A stretch of 64,000 nt of DNA from Spirosoma utsteinense (GCF_014282275.1 NZ_VFIA01000002.1:186001-250000), one strand, 5' to 3'. Shown: positions 54,001 to 62,983, counted from the stretch's first letter. Translations and numbers: made by a program. Notes: generated by a model not told the origin, from the sequence alone.

Positions 54001-54383
54001 AGCCAGCCGTCGGCATTGATGTCTACAACCGTAACGCCCGTATTCCAGCCATCAGCCGCCCCAACGCCTGCCTTATCGGTAATATCATCGAACGTCAGGT
54101 CGCCGGCATTGGTCTCGGTACGATTGAGATACAGTTTATTCGCACTCAAATTACCCATGAAGTACAGATCGATGCGGCCATCGTTGTTAAAATCAGCCGC
54201 TGCCACGCCCCCACCGTTGTAGAAATAGCCGTACTTCAGGACGTTGAAATCAGTAGCCTCCTCAAGAGAATTAATGAAGGTAATATTGGTTTGGGAGGAA
54301 GGAATTCGTTCAAACAGCGTATCGGTATGCCCGCAGGCCGATACTAGCAATGTGGCAATAAGCAGGAAAGAAAGCGTCTTCAT
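51042..54383 (-). CDS. FG-GAP/VCBS repeat lipoprotein with ASPIC/UnbV domain (CRTAC1-like)
   Basis: A 1113-residue lipoprotein from ATG 54383 (MKTLSFLLIATLL); an ATG at 54455 would place 24 residues before the signal peptide. Lipobox VSAC gives Cys17. Many calcium-loop repeats are visible (DFNNDGRIDLYF, DINADGWLDLY, DYDRDGDLDCF, DFDNDGWKDLF), with an ASPIC/UnbV domain near 510-590 (PVRGFQSALYGPLLFGLG). Same architecture as the protein at 14328-17951. It is the third gene of a susC-susD unit, 91 bases after susD, which ties it to uptake at the outer membrane. Function unproven. Confidence 0.9.
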   Translation of the reverse strand: MKTLSFLLIATLLVSACGHTDTLFERIPSSQTNITFINSLEEATDFNVLKYGYFYNGGGVAAADFNNDGRIDLYFMGNLSANKLYLNRTETNAGDLTFDDITDKAGVGAADGWNTGVTVVDINADGWLDLYVCRSAATDSRLRRNLLFINNRNTRDGYPTFSEKAAEYGLDDPGYSTQAAFFDYDRDGDLDCFLLNHSVQEFAGFSRMISRFKQQTNANYSSRLFQNQKGKFVDVSAQSGLIANVLSFGLGVAVSDFNNDGWPDLYVSNDYNENDYLYINKQDGTFQESVRDAMGHTSLYSMGSDAADINNDGRMDLLTLDMLPERNERIKLTAGDDNYDKYQQLLQAGFHHQTMRNMVQLNMGEWQAEKGKEKKTARPPLAPSIPVFSEIGQLAGVSNTDWSWAGLFADFDNDGWKDLFVTNGYARDYTNMEFLKFTMDEQLKARGTGTEPDPMAVIAKMPSINEPDYMFRNTGRLTFENKTADWGFNEPNQSNGAIYADLDNDGDLDLVVNQVNAEAGIYQNHSDRLSANHHLTVRLLSPNPARLIGARVSIWAGGRMQVQEFQPVRGFQSALYGPLLFGLGTALRADSVQVRWADGATQSVQSVAGNKLTIPYAPTVKTVLPTPVPYWQAVDLMDVVNREDSVNDFKIQPLLPHMLSQTGPRFATADINGDGLDDVFVGGGRGQGGQVLLQRAGQFVPMPQPALVADRACEDAGAEWFDADGDGDLDLAVCSAGYELAADDERLAPRLYLNDGKGLLIKAPSFPRLRVSASCIRVADVDTDGDLDLFIGARVVPGRYPETPVSHLLLNNGRGIFSDVTGQQPALRKLGMVTDAAFVTLTRGARPALFIAVDFGPLQAFTYRNNLLMPLDQALPGMTGCWNRLLVRDFDNDGDQDILAANAGQNSQLRVGKDQPLGLYGMTSSSGAVVPVMTSYEEKQEYPFNARDEMLDQVVSLRKKFTDYTGYSKATITDLFTTDELSKASKLDARELQTMLFRNDKGTFTQLPLPAEAQFAPAYAFAAVDVNADGLLDVLVGGNLEYNRVRIGKSDANRGQLFLNRGKGQFSYVPMPVSGLFWNGDVRDLKTLRVNDKTALLVGATGQRVRTFELIVR

Positions 54384-54474
54384 AGCGTACAGTACCCGAT
54401 ACGGTTGGCATTGAAAGGGCGAAAGCGGACGAAGAATCGCCCGCTTTCGCGACATTCGGTAAACTTAATCTCTA

Positions 54475-56028
54475 TTAGTTCTTATCCCACCATAACGGCG
54501 TCGTCACTTTGTCGGGACCGTTCAGCAGTGACACCGCTTTTTTCGCTTCCACGGCGTTCGTTTGCTGCTCGATCAGGAGAATAGGTATCCGGCGCAACAC
54601 TCCTCCGGCTGGAATATCCGGATTGTCGGAACTCACGACCGGATACAGTTTTGGATAACGGGTCCGGCGGTATTCAGCCCATCCTTCGAAGCCATCAGGG
54701 AAGATAGCCAGCCATTTCTGGGTGCCGATCTGCTCCCGCTGTATGGCTTCGGTGCTACCCCAGGCCACGGGAATGGTACTCAACGGGGCCGATTTCATGA
54801 AGTCGCCGGGAGCAACAGGCGTTTTGGTGCTGGTCTGGTACGCCCGGATAGCCGCGGCATCCGTAACGCCCCATTGGGTCATAGAGGTAGCGATCCCTTT
54901 CTCATAAAAATCCTTTGCCGTGCCGCCCATGTTCCAGCCGTTGAGCGCACCTTCGGCCCGCAGGAAATACGACTCAGCCGTAGCCATGACGTTTTGGGGT
55001 GTAGCCAGTCCGGTTGAGGTCCAGCGCTGGCCGACGTGCGAGTTATTGTCGGCCGTATTGATGGGGTCTGTCAGCTGCGTTGTGGCCAGGCCGTTCCGTA
55101 AACCTTCATACGTATTGGTTTTCACGGCGGGCATGAAATAGGTAGGCAGCCGCGGGTCTTCATACCCCTTCAGCACCGATTCCATAGCCGCACTCATCCG
55201 AAACTCGTTCCAGTCCGACATGATGGCCAGGCCGTTATTATCGCCCCCTTTGGTACTCCGCTGTACCAGCGCATCATCGCCCGGGCTGGTTGTCAGTACT
55301 CCGCCAGCCACAGCGGCTTCTGCTTCTGTTTTAGCCCGGGCCGGATCGACCTTCGATATCCGCAACGCCAGCCGTAGCCGCAGGGTATTTGCAAACTTGA
55401 TCCATTTGCTTACATCACCCCCATACACAAGATCGAATGCCCCAAACGGCTTATCCGACGTTTTGTCTTTCAGCACCGCCGTAGCTGCCGCCAGCCGCTT
55501 GAAAAAATCATCGTAGATCTTATCCTGTGCATCATAGGCTACCGAAGTAGCGGGTTCGCCCGCCTTGAAATACGGGATCGGACCCACATAATCCGTCCAG
55601 CGGTGAAAGGTATACACCCACCAGATATTGGTGAGCGCATTCTCGGATGAATTGACATCGGTACTTGCCAGAATGGTTTTCATCTGCGGCACGGCTTCCG
55701 TATACATAGCCGTCCAGGGACCGCCCAGCCAGTCCATCCGGATCACAAACCGGTCTGAAGGAAAGTAAGTAGCTACACAGGCGAAATACTGCGCGTACTG
55801 GTCGGAAAAAAGGTTTTGTCCGACCTGATAGTTGCCGCCAGGAAGCGTTGCCGCCGACTGTGCTTTGGAAAACAGATACGGAATCTCACCCGCCCCAATG
55901 ATCGTGACTTTGGTTTTGTTTGTGTTGATCTCATCAAAGTTCTTGGTGCATCCAACTGCCAGGAACAGGGGCGTCGACAGGCAGGCGGCCACAAACGTCT
56001 GTCGAAATAAAGTTTTATATGATAGCAT
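54475..56028 (-). CDS. SusD/RagB-family lipoprotein (SusD-like_2 type)
   Basis: A 517-residue lipoprotein with lipobox AVGC (Cys27), followed by TKNFDEINTNKTKVT, the start typical of the shorter SusD-like subgroup. It is divergent from the two SusD proteins at 6262 and 8771. It should cap the SusC barrel encoded 18 bases upstream and bind the imported nutrient. Here the susC-susD gap has no hairpin. Confidence 0.92.
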   Translation of the reverse strand: MLSYKTLFRQTFVAACLSTPLFLAVGCTKNFDEINTNKTKVTIIGAGEIPYLFSKAQSAATLPGGNYQVGQNLFSDQYAQYFACVATYFPSDRFVIRMDWLGGPWTAMYTEAVPQMKTILASTDVNSSENALTNIWWVYTFHRWTDYVGPIPYFKAGEPATSVAYDAQDKIYDDFFKRLAAATAVLKDKTSDKPFGAFDLVYGGDVSKWIKFANTLRLRLALRISKVDPARAKTEAEAAVAGGVLTTSPGDDALVQRSTKGGDNNGLAIMSDWNEFRMSAAMESVLKGYEDPRLPTYFMPAVKTNTYEGLRNGLATTQLTDPINTADNNSHVGQRWTSTGLATPQNVMATAESYFLRAEGALNGWNMGGTAKDFYEKGIATSMTQWGVTDAAAIRAYQTSTKTPVAPGDFMKSAPLSTIPVAWGSTEAIQREQIGTQKWLAIFPDGFEGWAEYRRTRYPKLYPVVSSDNPDIPAGGVLRRIPILLIEQQTNAVEAKKAVSLLNGPDKVTTPLWWDKN

Positions 56029-56046
56029 GGTATCGATGATTTCAGG

Positions 56047-59000
56047 TTAAAAAGAAAGTTTCAGATTCAAACCAACGCTCCGGTTCGAGGGTAGCGTACC
56101 GTATTCAACCCCCTGAAAGTTACCATTGCCGATGTTCACGTCGGGGTCGAACCACATCTTGCGTTTTCCAATACCGGGAATGTCCAGAATGGAACTACCC
56201 CGGTAAATCCAGAACAGGTTACGCGCTACGAACGACAGGCGAGCCGACTTGATGAAAAAGTTGGAAGGCACCGGAATACCGTAACCGATCGACAGCTCCC
56301 GAAGCCGGACGTTGGTCGCATCATAGGCGAAGAACTCACCCCAGCCGTAGCGTTTCCCCGACACCGTTTGCCAGAATTGCTCGGCGGTAATAGCCTGCGC
56401 ATTGGGTCTTCCGGCACCCACCGTCGTTACGCCGTCGGACCCGGCGACGCCAGCCGTGACGGCAGGCAAGATCCAGCCCCCTTCGCGGTTTTTAGCCGTT
56501 ACTTCTGGAATACCACTGAACGCCAGGTTCATCTCAGTACCCGATACGGCTATGCCGCCCATCCGTCCGTCGACCAGCACACGAAGCGAAAAGCCTTTGA
56601 ACGTGAAGGTGTTCGTCAAGCCCAGCAGCATTTTTGGGTTGAAATTGCCGATGTACTCCTGTTCTTTGGTAGCCACAGGTAGCCCGGTAGAGACAATCGA
56701 AGCCTCCGAAACCGCAGGGCTCGTCGACTGCGAGCCAACCAGGTACTGTCCTGTAGTGGCGTCTTTCTGCCAGCGGTAAGACACGATATCACCGTAAGAA
56801 CCGCCTTCCTTCACGATAGGTGATGCCGACCGGCCAAATCCGCCCGAAAGGAACGCCGTTTTGATATCGGGCGACAGGCTTACGATCTTATTCCGGTTCA
56901 GGCCCATGTTAAGGCCCAGGTCCCAGCTGAAGCGGTCGGTTTTGATGGCCGTTCCATTGATCACTATTTCGAGACCCATGTTGCGGATGTCGCCGGCATT
57001 GATGTACTGATCTTTGAAGCCCGATGCGGGTGCCAGTCCTAATTTCAGCAACTGGTTGATCGAATTGGTTTTATAAGCCGTAATCGTGGCACCGATGCGG
57101 TTGCTGAAAAAGCGGGCATCGACTCCAACTTCGAGACTTTTCGTGATCTCAGGCTTCAGGTTACCAATAGCCTGCGTACCATCCCGGCTGATAAATCCAG
57201 ACCCCGCTCCCTGGCCATACGAGTAATTGGTTTGTAACAGATAAGCATCCGCTCCGTTACCCACCTGTGCGTAGGAACCGTTGATCTTCAGGAAGGATAA
57301 CGGCCCCGACAGTTTGAGCAGATCCGACAGAACGACCGAAGCGCCTATCGATGGATACTGAAATGAGTAGGGCTTTGGCAACGTAGAGGCCCAGTCATTC
57401 CGCAGGCTGGCATTCACGAAAATAGCATCCCGCCAGGCCAGCGACACCTGCCCGAACAGTGATTGTGTTTGTATCCGCGTAAAATCATCGGTCAGGCTCT
57501 GGTTTGTACCAAAGTTCAGGTTAAACCGGTTCGGCACGTTCAACCCATCGGCCAGAGCATTGGTCGACTGGTAGCGCGTATCCTGAATGATCGCCCCCGC
57601 CTGGTAATCGAGCGTGAAGTCCGGTCCCAGTTTGTTTTTTCCCTCGATCAAGAGATCATACCAGCTCTGGGTGTTGACAATATTGTTCCGGGAGAACTTA
57701 CCCCCCGCCTGATTGGCCCACAGGATTGTTCCCTGCCCGTAGCTCTCCTCGTTCTTGTCGAAGTATTTATCCAGGTTGGCCCGCCCCTGAATACTCAGAA
57801 AATCAGTTAGCTGATACTTGGCCAGCACAAACCCGATAACCCGGTCCCGATACTGATTGATGGCGGTCTCGTTTACCATCCAGTACGGATTCTGATAGAT
57901 AGACGATAGCGTCGACGGCCAGGCCGTTGGGGCTGGCTGACCAAAAGCATTGGGCGAAGCATAGTTTTTAGCATCGCTCAGGCTAACGTTCCGGGGAATC
58001 TGGTAAAGGTTGATCACCGGCGCGTTCTCTTCACCCGTCCGGGGCTTGTTCACCACCGACTGGTTTATATACGTCACCTTCGCGTCGGTCGACAGTTTCG
58101 AGCTGATCTGGTTCGACAACCGCAGGTTGACCGTGTTCCGGTTCAGATTATTACCGGGTACGGTTCCCTGCAACGAGTTGTTGGTGTACGAGAAATAAGT
58201 TTGTGAACGCTCCGATCCACCCGTAATACCGATGGAATTGTTGAGGCTAACGGCTGTCCGGAAGAAATCGCGGATGTTATTCGGCTGGGCAGCGTACGAA
58301 GCCGCATTGTCAAGGTAATTTGTGTAGGACTGCCCGGTCATGGCTGCGCCCCAGCTAGACCCGACAGCGGGGTCCAGCTTACCGCCAACACCCTGCCCAT
58401 ACTGATTTTGTACAGCGGGTAGTGAAAATGGTTTGTCCACTGAAACGCCGGCGTTTACGTCTACCGACACCCGACCCGTTTTCCCGCGTTTGGTCGTTAT
58501 CAGGATGACGCCATTGGCAGCCTGACTGCCATACAGAGCCGCTGCCGAAGCGCCCCGCAGGACCGTTACATTCTCAATATCATCCGGATTGATGTTCGAC
58601 GCGCCATCCGAATTGGCAACACTGCCAAAATCATTGGTGGCCTGCCCGAAGGTGCTGTTGTTGATAGGAACACCATCGACTACCATCAGCGCGTTGTTCG
58701 AGCCCTGGATAGAGCGGTTGCCCCGCAACACAATCCGCGAACCGGTACCCGGCCCACCTGAGCCCTGTGTGATGTAAGCCCCGGCAATTTTTCCCTGTAG
58801 CGTATTTAGTACGTTGCCATCCCGAACCTCATTGATCTGAGCCGGCTTGATGGTTTGCGTGGCGTAACTCAGCGCTTTGGCGTCGCGTTTGATACCCAGG
58901 GCCGTTACAACAACTTCGCCCAACACCCGGTCATCCGATGCCAGTACTACCGTTAGCCGGGACTGACCCGGCGACACAGTTACGTCTTTCGATACATAGC

Positions 59001-59229
59001 CTACAGAAGAAACGGTCAATACCGTGTTGGCACCGGATATGGCTAAGCGAAATTCACCGGCCGCATCCGTCGTAGTGCCTCGTGAAGTCCCTTTGATGAC
59101 CACATTTGCCCCCGAGATGGCCTGATCCTGCTCATCGCGCAGTAGGCCGGTTATCGACTGATCCTGCGCCCACAGGGAGCCTGTTGCCAGCAGCAGAACC
59201 ACCAGACAGGAGAGTAAGTGTTTAAACAT
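56047..59229 (-). CDS. SusC/RagA-family TonB-dependent outer membrane transporter
   Basis: A 1060-residue transporter with a signal peptide (to GSLWAQD), carboxypeptidase-like domain (about 25-100), plug (about 110-230, LMVVDGVPINN and ALYGSQAANGVILIT) and barrel ending in Phe (GLNLKLSF). It is a different SusC subgroup from the two at 2.9 and 10.6 kb. First gene of a susC-susD-FG-GAP unit; a GHMP kinase and a LacI regulator encoded upstream suggest a sugar-related substrate. Confidence 0.95.
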   Translation of the reverse strand: MFKHLLSCLVVLLLATGSLWAQDQSITGLLRDEQDQAISGANVVIKGTSRGTTTDAAGEFRLAISGANTVLTVSSVGYVSKDVTVSPGQSRLTVVLASDDRVLGEVVVTALGIKRDAKALSYATQTIKPAQINEVRDGNVLNTLQGKIAGAYITQGSGGPGTGSRIVLRGNRSIQGSNNALMVVDGVPINNSTFGQATNDFGSVANSDGASNINPDDIENVTVLRGASAAALYGSQAANGVILITTKRGKTGRVSVDVNAGVSVDKPFSLPAVQNQYGQGVGGKLDPAVGSSWGAAMTGQSYTNYLDNAASYAAQPNNIRDFFRTAVSLNNSIGITGGSERSQTYFSYTNNSLQGTVPGNNLNRNTVNLRLSNQISSKLSTDAKVTYINQSVVNKPRTGEENAPVINLYQIPRNVSLSDAKNYASPNAFGQPAPTAWPSTLSSIYQNPYWMVNETAINQYRDRVIGFVLAKYQLTDFLSIQGRANLDKYFDKNEESYGQGTILWANQAGGKFSRNNIVNTQSWYDLLIEGKNKLGPDFTLDYQAGAIIQDTRYQSTNALADGLNVPNRFNLNFGTNQSLTDDFTRIQTQSLFGQVSLAWRDAIFVNASLRNDWASTLPKPYSFQYPSIGASVVLSDLLKLSGPLSFLKINGSYAQVGNGADAYLLQTNYSYGQGAGSGFISRDGTQAIGNLKPEITKSLEVGVDARFFSNRIGATITAYKTNSINQLLKLGLAPASGFKDQYINAGDIRNMGLEIVINGTAIKTDRFSWDLGLNMGLNRNKIVSLSPDIKTAFLSGGFGRSASPIVKEGGSYGDIVSYRWQKDATTGQYLVGSQSTSPAVSEASIVSTGLPVATKEQEYIGNFNPKMLLGLTNTFTFKGFSLRVLVDGRMGGIAVSGTEMNLAFSGIPEVTAKNREGGWILPAVTAGVAGSDGVTTVGAGRPNAQAITAEQFWQTVSGKRYGWGEFFAYDATNVRLRELSIGYGIPVPSNFFIKSARLSFVARNLFWIYRGSSILDIPGIGKRKMWFDPDVNIGNGNFQGVEYGTLPSNRSVGLNLKLSF

Positions 59230-59412
59230 AGTGATTGGTATTTATTTAGGTTAATACTCGAATTAATAAAATTTTATTCTAACCGTACTTCTATTCTCAA
59301 AATTTTTAACTATATACTTGTACATATACCATATTTCCTGTGGATGCTGATCCGGGCTTGAGTATTTCCCGCTGGCAAGGAGAATGGTAGATGTAGTTTT
59401 AATTATATCGCT
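59230..59412. promoter_or_regulatory. AT-rich region upstream of susC
   Basis: About 180 bases between the GHMP kinase stop and the susC start, AT-rich near susC. No exact -7 box and no copy of the CAACCGATTG-like operator were found, so regulation of susC by the nearby LacI protein is not shown by sequence. Confidence 0.4.
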
Positions 59413-60525
59413 TTATAGATGGTGCGTCTCCCTAACAGGATCGACTACGGTACCTTCATCGACCGTGATCACATACGCTTTACCGCCCTCTTTTTCTATA
59501 GCTTCAGCCACCGTTTCCGGGTATTTGGGAGCGTAGGCAAACATACAGCCACCCCCTCCCGACCCGTTAATTTTACCCCCCATCGCGCCCGCCTGTAGGG
59601 CAGCCGTCAACATCCGGTCTATTTTGGGCGTTGAAATGCGCTTGGCGTCGCGCAGGTTATCCTGATGTTTGTTTAACAAAGACCCCAGATAGGCGTCGTC
59701 CATAACAGGCCCACGAAGTAACTCCAGTGCCTCCCGAAGTATATCGCGATCCGATAAATTGCTTTGAAGCAGACTCAATTCATCGGCGGTCAGCAGGTGG
59801 CGATAATCAATAGCCGAAGCCAGCGGTGCCGTATACAGGTCGAAGGCAGGGTGATGGGCGCTGATTTTTTTTAATGCATCCAGCATCCCGAATTTTACGT
59901 GTTTTAGTATGCCCAACGTGTCTTTTGGCTCACACGAATCGCCCAGAACGAACGTACCGAGCGTTGGACGCAGATGATCAATTCGAATGGCCGGTTCAGA
60001 TTCCAGATAAATAATATCGCCAACGGCCGTGGCGTAATGGTCCATCATCCCCCCCGGTTCGCCAAACTCAAGGACCTCAGCCCGATGCGCTATGCCCGCT
60101 ATGGCTTCCCGGGAGAAAGACAGCGGGTTGTCGGCCATCTGGAGGAGTAAACTGACCCAGCTAACGACCAGCGCCGACGAACTCGATGTACCGGCATTGA
60201 TCGGGATCGTACCCCGAACCGTAACGTCGAACCCGGTCGACAACCGGATGCCTTCATCCCGGCGCAGCACATTAACGGCACTCCTGAAATAATCGCGTTT
60301 TGCTACGTAGGTAAGGGGTCCTTTCAGGTCGAATGATTCCGACTTCCCAATATCCGGCAGATGAATATGCACCTGACTGTCAGAACGGGGAACAGCCGTC
60401 AAGTGGATACGCCGGGAAATAGCCGCAGCAATGACCGGCAAACCTAAATAATCCTGATGTTCACCAAAAAGACATATTCGACCCGGTGTTGAAACCGACA
60501 CTACACTATCGCTCCTTGTTGCCAT
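59413..60525 (-). CDS. GHMP-family sugar kinase (galactokinase-like)
   Basis: A 370-residue GHMP kinase. STPGRICLFGEHQDYLGLP (motif 1, GEHQDYLG at 21-28) resembles the galactokinase substrate-binding motif, PINAGTSSSSA (108-118) is the phosphate-binding loop and GSGGGGCMFAYAP is motif 3. It should phosphorylate a sugar at C1 with ATP in the cytosol; galactose, fucose, heptose or arabinose are all possible. Its minus-strand transcription starts next to a LacI-family regulator and a double operator-like palindrome. Confidence 0.88.
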   Translation of the reverse strand: MATRSDSVVSVSTPGRICLFGEHQDYLGLPVIAAAISRRIHLTAVPRSDSQVHIHLPDIGKSESFDLKGPLTYVAKRDYFRSAVNVLRRDEGIRLSTGFDVTVRGTIPINAGTSSSSALVVSWVSLLLQMADNPLSFSREAIAGIAHRAEVLEFGEPGGMMDHYATAVGDIIYLESEPAIRIDHLRPTLGTFVLGDSCEPKDTLGILKHVKFGMLDALKKISAHHPAFDLYTAPLASAIDYRHLLTADELSLLQSNLSDRDILREALELLRGPVMDDAYLGSLLNKHQDNLRDAKRISTPKIDRMLTAALQAGAMGGKINGSGGGGCMFAYAPKYPETVAEAIEKEGGKAYVITVDEGTVVDPVRETHHL

Positions 60526-60573
60526 TGATTAGAAATACGTAATTTTCACTAAGGAAATATCTGCCTACCCAAA

Positions 60574-60602
60574 CAAAAGTAACCCTTTACGAACCCTGGC
60601 AA
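60574..60602 (-). promoter_or_regulatory. Probable promoter of GHMP kinase gene
   Basis: On the minus strand TTG (complement of 60600-60602) and TACTTTTG (complement of 60574-60581) lie 18 bases apart; the -7 box is an exact TAnnTTTG. Transcription would start near 60567, giving a leader of about 40 bases. The LacI-like palindrome lies just upstream. Confidence 0.55.
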
Positions 60603-60635
60603 AATCGAATTAACGCGAGCAGCGCGTCTTTTTCC

Positions 60636-60675
60636 TGCGCAACCGATTGTTCACTCATGAACAATCGGTTGCGCA
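60636..60675. promoter_or_regulatory. Double LacI-type operator-like palindrome
   Basis: Arms 60636-60653 and 60658-60675 are perfect over 18 bases with a 4-base spacer. Each arm itself contains CAACCGATTG, a near-symmetric core with a central CG and flanking CAA/TTG as in many LacI-family sites, so the element reads as two facing operators. It lies between the divergent kinase and LacI genes. Confidence 0.6.
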
Positions 60676-60728
60676 ATTTTGAGTAATTTGCCATCCTGCG
60701 TTTTCCAGATATACTGGTTTACGAACTG

Positions 60729-61766
60729 ATGTTCTCTACTTGTATGCTCCATCCGGCTACCATGAAGTCCATTGCCCAACAACTGGGCGTTACCGTATCG
60801 ACGGTTTCGCGGGCGTTACAGGACCATCCCCGCATTGGCCTGCGTACGCGGGAACGGGTGCATGAGTTAGCCGAGCAATGGGGTTACGTGCCCAATTCGA
60901 CCGCGATCAACCTGAAACGGAAGCGTACGTTCAACATCGGCGTAGTACTGCCGTTCCTGACCGAACAGTTTTTTTCCATGGCTATTTCGGGCATCGAAGA
61001 TGTGGCCATCGGCGAAGGCTACAGCGTACTGCTGATGCAGTCACGCAACGACTACGAACGGGAGCGGATAGCGATCAGCACCTTCATCAAACATGGCGTA
61101 GATGGCATCATTGTATCGCTGGCTTCAGAAACCCATAACAACGACCATTTTTCAACGGTGAACAATCACGGGTTGCCTATCGTCTTTTTCGATCGTGTTG
61201 CCCGTAACTTGCCCAACAGCTGCGTCTATGCCGATTTGACCGAAGTAACCACAGAGGCCGTGGACTATCTGTTCAGGCGGGGAATAGACCGGATCGCTCT
61301 TCTCAACGGCCCCGGTACGCTTCAGGCCACCGACGAACGGCTGACAGGCTACCTGACCGCGCTGGCCAGTCGGGGTGTCCCGGTAAATCAGGCGTACCTG
61401 AAAAATCTCGACCTGTCCAGAGACAATACCATTCGCGCCATGAACGAGTTGCTCGAACTGCCAGAGCCACCCAGGGCCGTTCTGGCTTTTCACGACTACA
61501 TTGCGCTCGACGCTATGCAGGTTTGCCGGGAGCGGGGTTTAGTCATCAATCAGGATATTTTCTTCGTCAGCTATTCTAATCTCTCCTTCTGCGCCTACCT
61601 CGAACAGCCACCCATTGCCTCCATTGAACAGTTCCCTTATGAGATGGGGCGCAAAGCAGCCGAGTTTGTCATTGCAACGATCAGTGACCCAGCCGCGACC
61701 GAACGGCAGATCAATGTAATCCGGCCCGCACTGACGATTCGCCCGGAATGGCGCATTGACCAGTAG
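60729..61766 (+). CDS. LacI-family transcriptional regulator
   Basis: A 345-residue repressor (start at 60729; ATG 60744 is equally possible). The N-terminal helix-turn-helix SIAQQLGVTVSTVSRAL and hinge are followed by a periplasmic-binding-protein-like effector domain (INLKRKRTFNIGVVLPFL, FFDRVARNLP, VLAFHDYIAL). It probably binds a sugar or sugar phosphate and controls itself and the divergent kinase through the double palindrome at 60636-60675; control of the susC unit is only inferred. Confidence 0.93.
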   Translation: MFSTCMLHPATMKSIAQQLGVTVSTVSRALQDHPRIGLRTRERVHELAEQWGYVPNSTAINLKRKRTFNIGVVLPFLTEQFFSMAISGIEDVAIGEGYSVLLMQSRNDYERERIAISTFIKHGVDGIIVSLASETHNNDHFSTVNNHGLPIVFFDRVARNLPNSCVYADLTEVTTEAVDYLFRRGIDRIALLNGPGTLQATDERLTGYLTALASRGVPVNQAYLKNLDLSRDNTIRAMNELLELPEPPRAVLAFHDYIALDAMQVCRERGLVINQDIFFVSYSNLSFCAYLEQPPIASIEQFPYEMGRKAAEFVIATISDPAATERQINVIRPALTIRPEWRIDQ

Positions 61767-61812
61767 TAACTCAACCAGCCGGTACCAATCAAAAGATTTA
61801 TTCATGTTTTAC

Positions 61813-61842
61813 TTGCCAGACCGAAATCCTCCATTTACTTTG
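61813..61842 (+). promoter_or_regulatory. Probable promoter of DUF1361-dgkA unit
   Basis: TTG (61813-61815) and TTACTTTG (61835-61842) with a 19-base spacer; the -7 box differs from TAnnTTTG at one base. The ATG at 61869 follows 26 bases later. Confidence 0.5.
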
Positions 61843-61868
61843 CATCACAAAGTACTTTAAATAGCTTT

Positions 61869-62567
61869 ATGCAACGCACACTTTCTCCCTTCGTTCAGGC
61901 TCTCGTTGAGCAGCCGGGTCGGGCCAAGCCCGGCAAAGGGCTTGTCGCGCTGGCCGTGTTAACCCTGGCCGGGTTGAGTCTGGTAACGGCGCGGGGGCTG
62001 CTGACAGGAAACTGGTGGTTCTTCATTATGTTGACCTGGAACCTGTTTCTGGCCTTCTTTCCGTTGGGGGTGGTGCTGGTCCTGCGGGACCTGCGCATGG
62101 CGGGATTTATGAACCGGTGGTTGATGGCGACCGGATTGATGGTATGGCTGGCGTTTTTGCCCAATGCTCCGTATATCATCACAGACCTGTTCCACATCCG
62201 AAACCTGGAGGCTCCCCTCTTATGGTTCGATACCATGACACTTTTCCTGTTTGCGCAGACAGGGCTGCTGGCCGGTTTATATTCCACAGTTATCGTCCAC
62301 CGGATGCTGCGCCCATTGACGGGGGGATGGTTTGCCTGGGTGCTCATGCTGGCGAGTCAGTTGCTGGCGGGGTTTGGCATTTATCTTGGCCGATTTGGCC
62401 GGTGGAACAGCTGGAACGTATTAACAAAACCTTTCGCCCTGATCGATGCTTTAACAAACGTATTGCAGGATCACTTAAGCCTGAAACTAACACTGGCTTA
62501 TGGATTTGTACTGGCCGTGTTGTACGTGGCCTTTTACTGGTACGTCGATTATGATAAACGGGCGTAA
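61869..62567 (+). CDS. DUF1361 membrane protein
   Basis: A 232-residue polytopic membrane protein with about six hydrophobic segments. WNLFLAFFPLGVVL and LAFLPNAPYIITDLFHI are the family marks of DUF1361. Function unknown. Its last 17 bases overlap the dgkA start, so the two are likely co-translated and may share a role in envelope lipid handling. Confidence 0.88.
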   Translation: MQRTLSPFVQALVEQPGRAKPGKGLVALAVLTLAGLSLVTARGLLTGNWWFFIMLTWNLFLAFFPLGVVLVLRDLRMAGFMNRWLMATGLMVWLAFLPNAPYIITDLFHIRNLEAPLLWFDTMTLFLFAQTGLLAGLYSTVIVHRMLRPLTGGWFAWVLMLASQLLAGFGIYLGRFGRWNSWNVLTKPFALIDALTNVLQDHLSLKLTLAYGFVLAVLYVAFYWYVDYDKRA

Positions 62568-62931
62568 AGTCTTGCGGAGCTTTCGGTTTGCCGGGCAGGG
62601 CATTATCGATCTGTTTCGCTACGAAAACAATGCAAAAGTTCATCTGCTTATCGCTGGCCTGGTCGTTGCTGCTGGATGCTGGCTGGACCTGAGCCGTGTC
62701 GAATGGGCCATTATTCTGACACAGATCGGATTGGTCTGGGCAGCAGAAGCACTAAACACAGCCATCGAAAAACTTTGCGACTTTGTATCGCCGGGCTTGC
62801 ATCCACAAATAAAAGCGATCAAAGACATGTCGTCCGGTGCGGTGCTCATTCTGGCCATCACGGCCGTTATTTCGGGGACCCTGGTGCTGGGCGGCAAAGC
62901 ATTGACACTTTGGCCACTGCCCGTTAAATGA
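62551..62931 (+). CDS. dgkA: Diacylglycerol kinase (DgkA family)
   Basis: A 126-residue small integral-membrane kinase, starting at ATG 62551. ENNAKVHLLIAG, the conserved EALNTAIEKLCDFV and IKAIKDMSSGAVL carry the catalytic Glu, Asp and Lys of the DgkA/undecaprenol kinase family. Three membrane helices are expected. It phosphorylates diacylglycerol or undecaprenol at the inner membrane; which one cannot be told by eye. Overlaps the DUF1361 gene by 17 bases. Confidence 0.93.
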   Translation: MINGRKVLRSFRFAGQGIIDLFRYENNAKVHLLIAGLVVAAGCWLDLSRVEWAIILTQIGLVWAAEALNTAIEKLCDFVSPGLHPQIKAIKDMSSGAVLILAITAVISGTLVLGGKALTLWPLPVK

Positions 62932-62983
62932 CAACCCGCAACGTTCTCTCTATACGATTGTATTTCGACTACTACTTTATTCC

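Noticed and set aside
60636-60675. Bidirectional terminator
   Set aside because: It lies between divergent gene starts, not ends, and each arm has an operator-like core, so an operator is the better reading.
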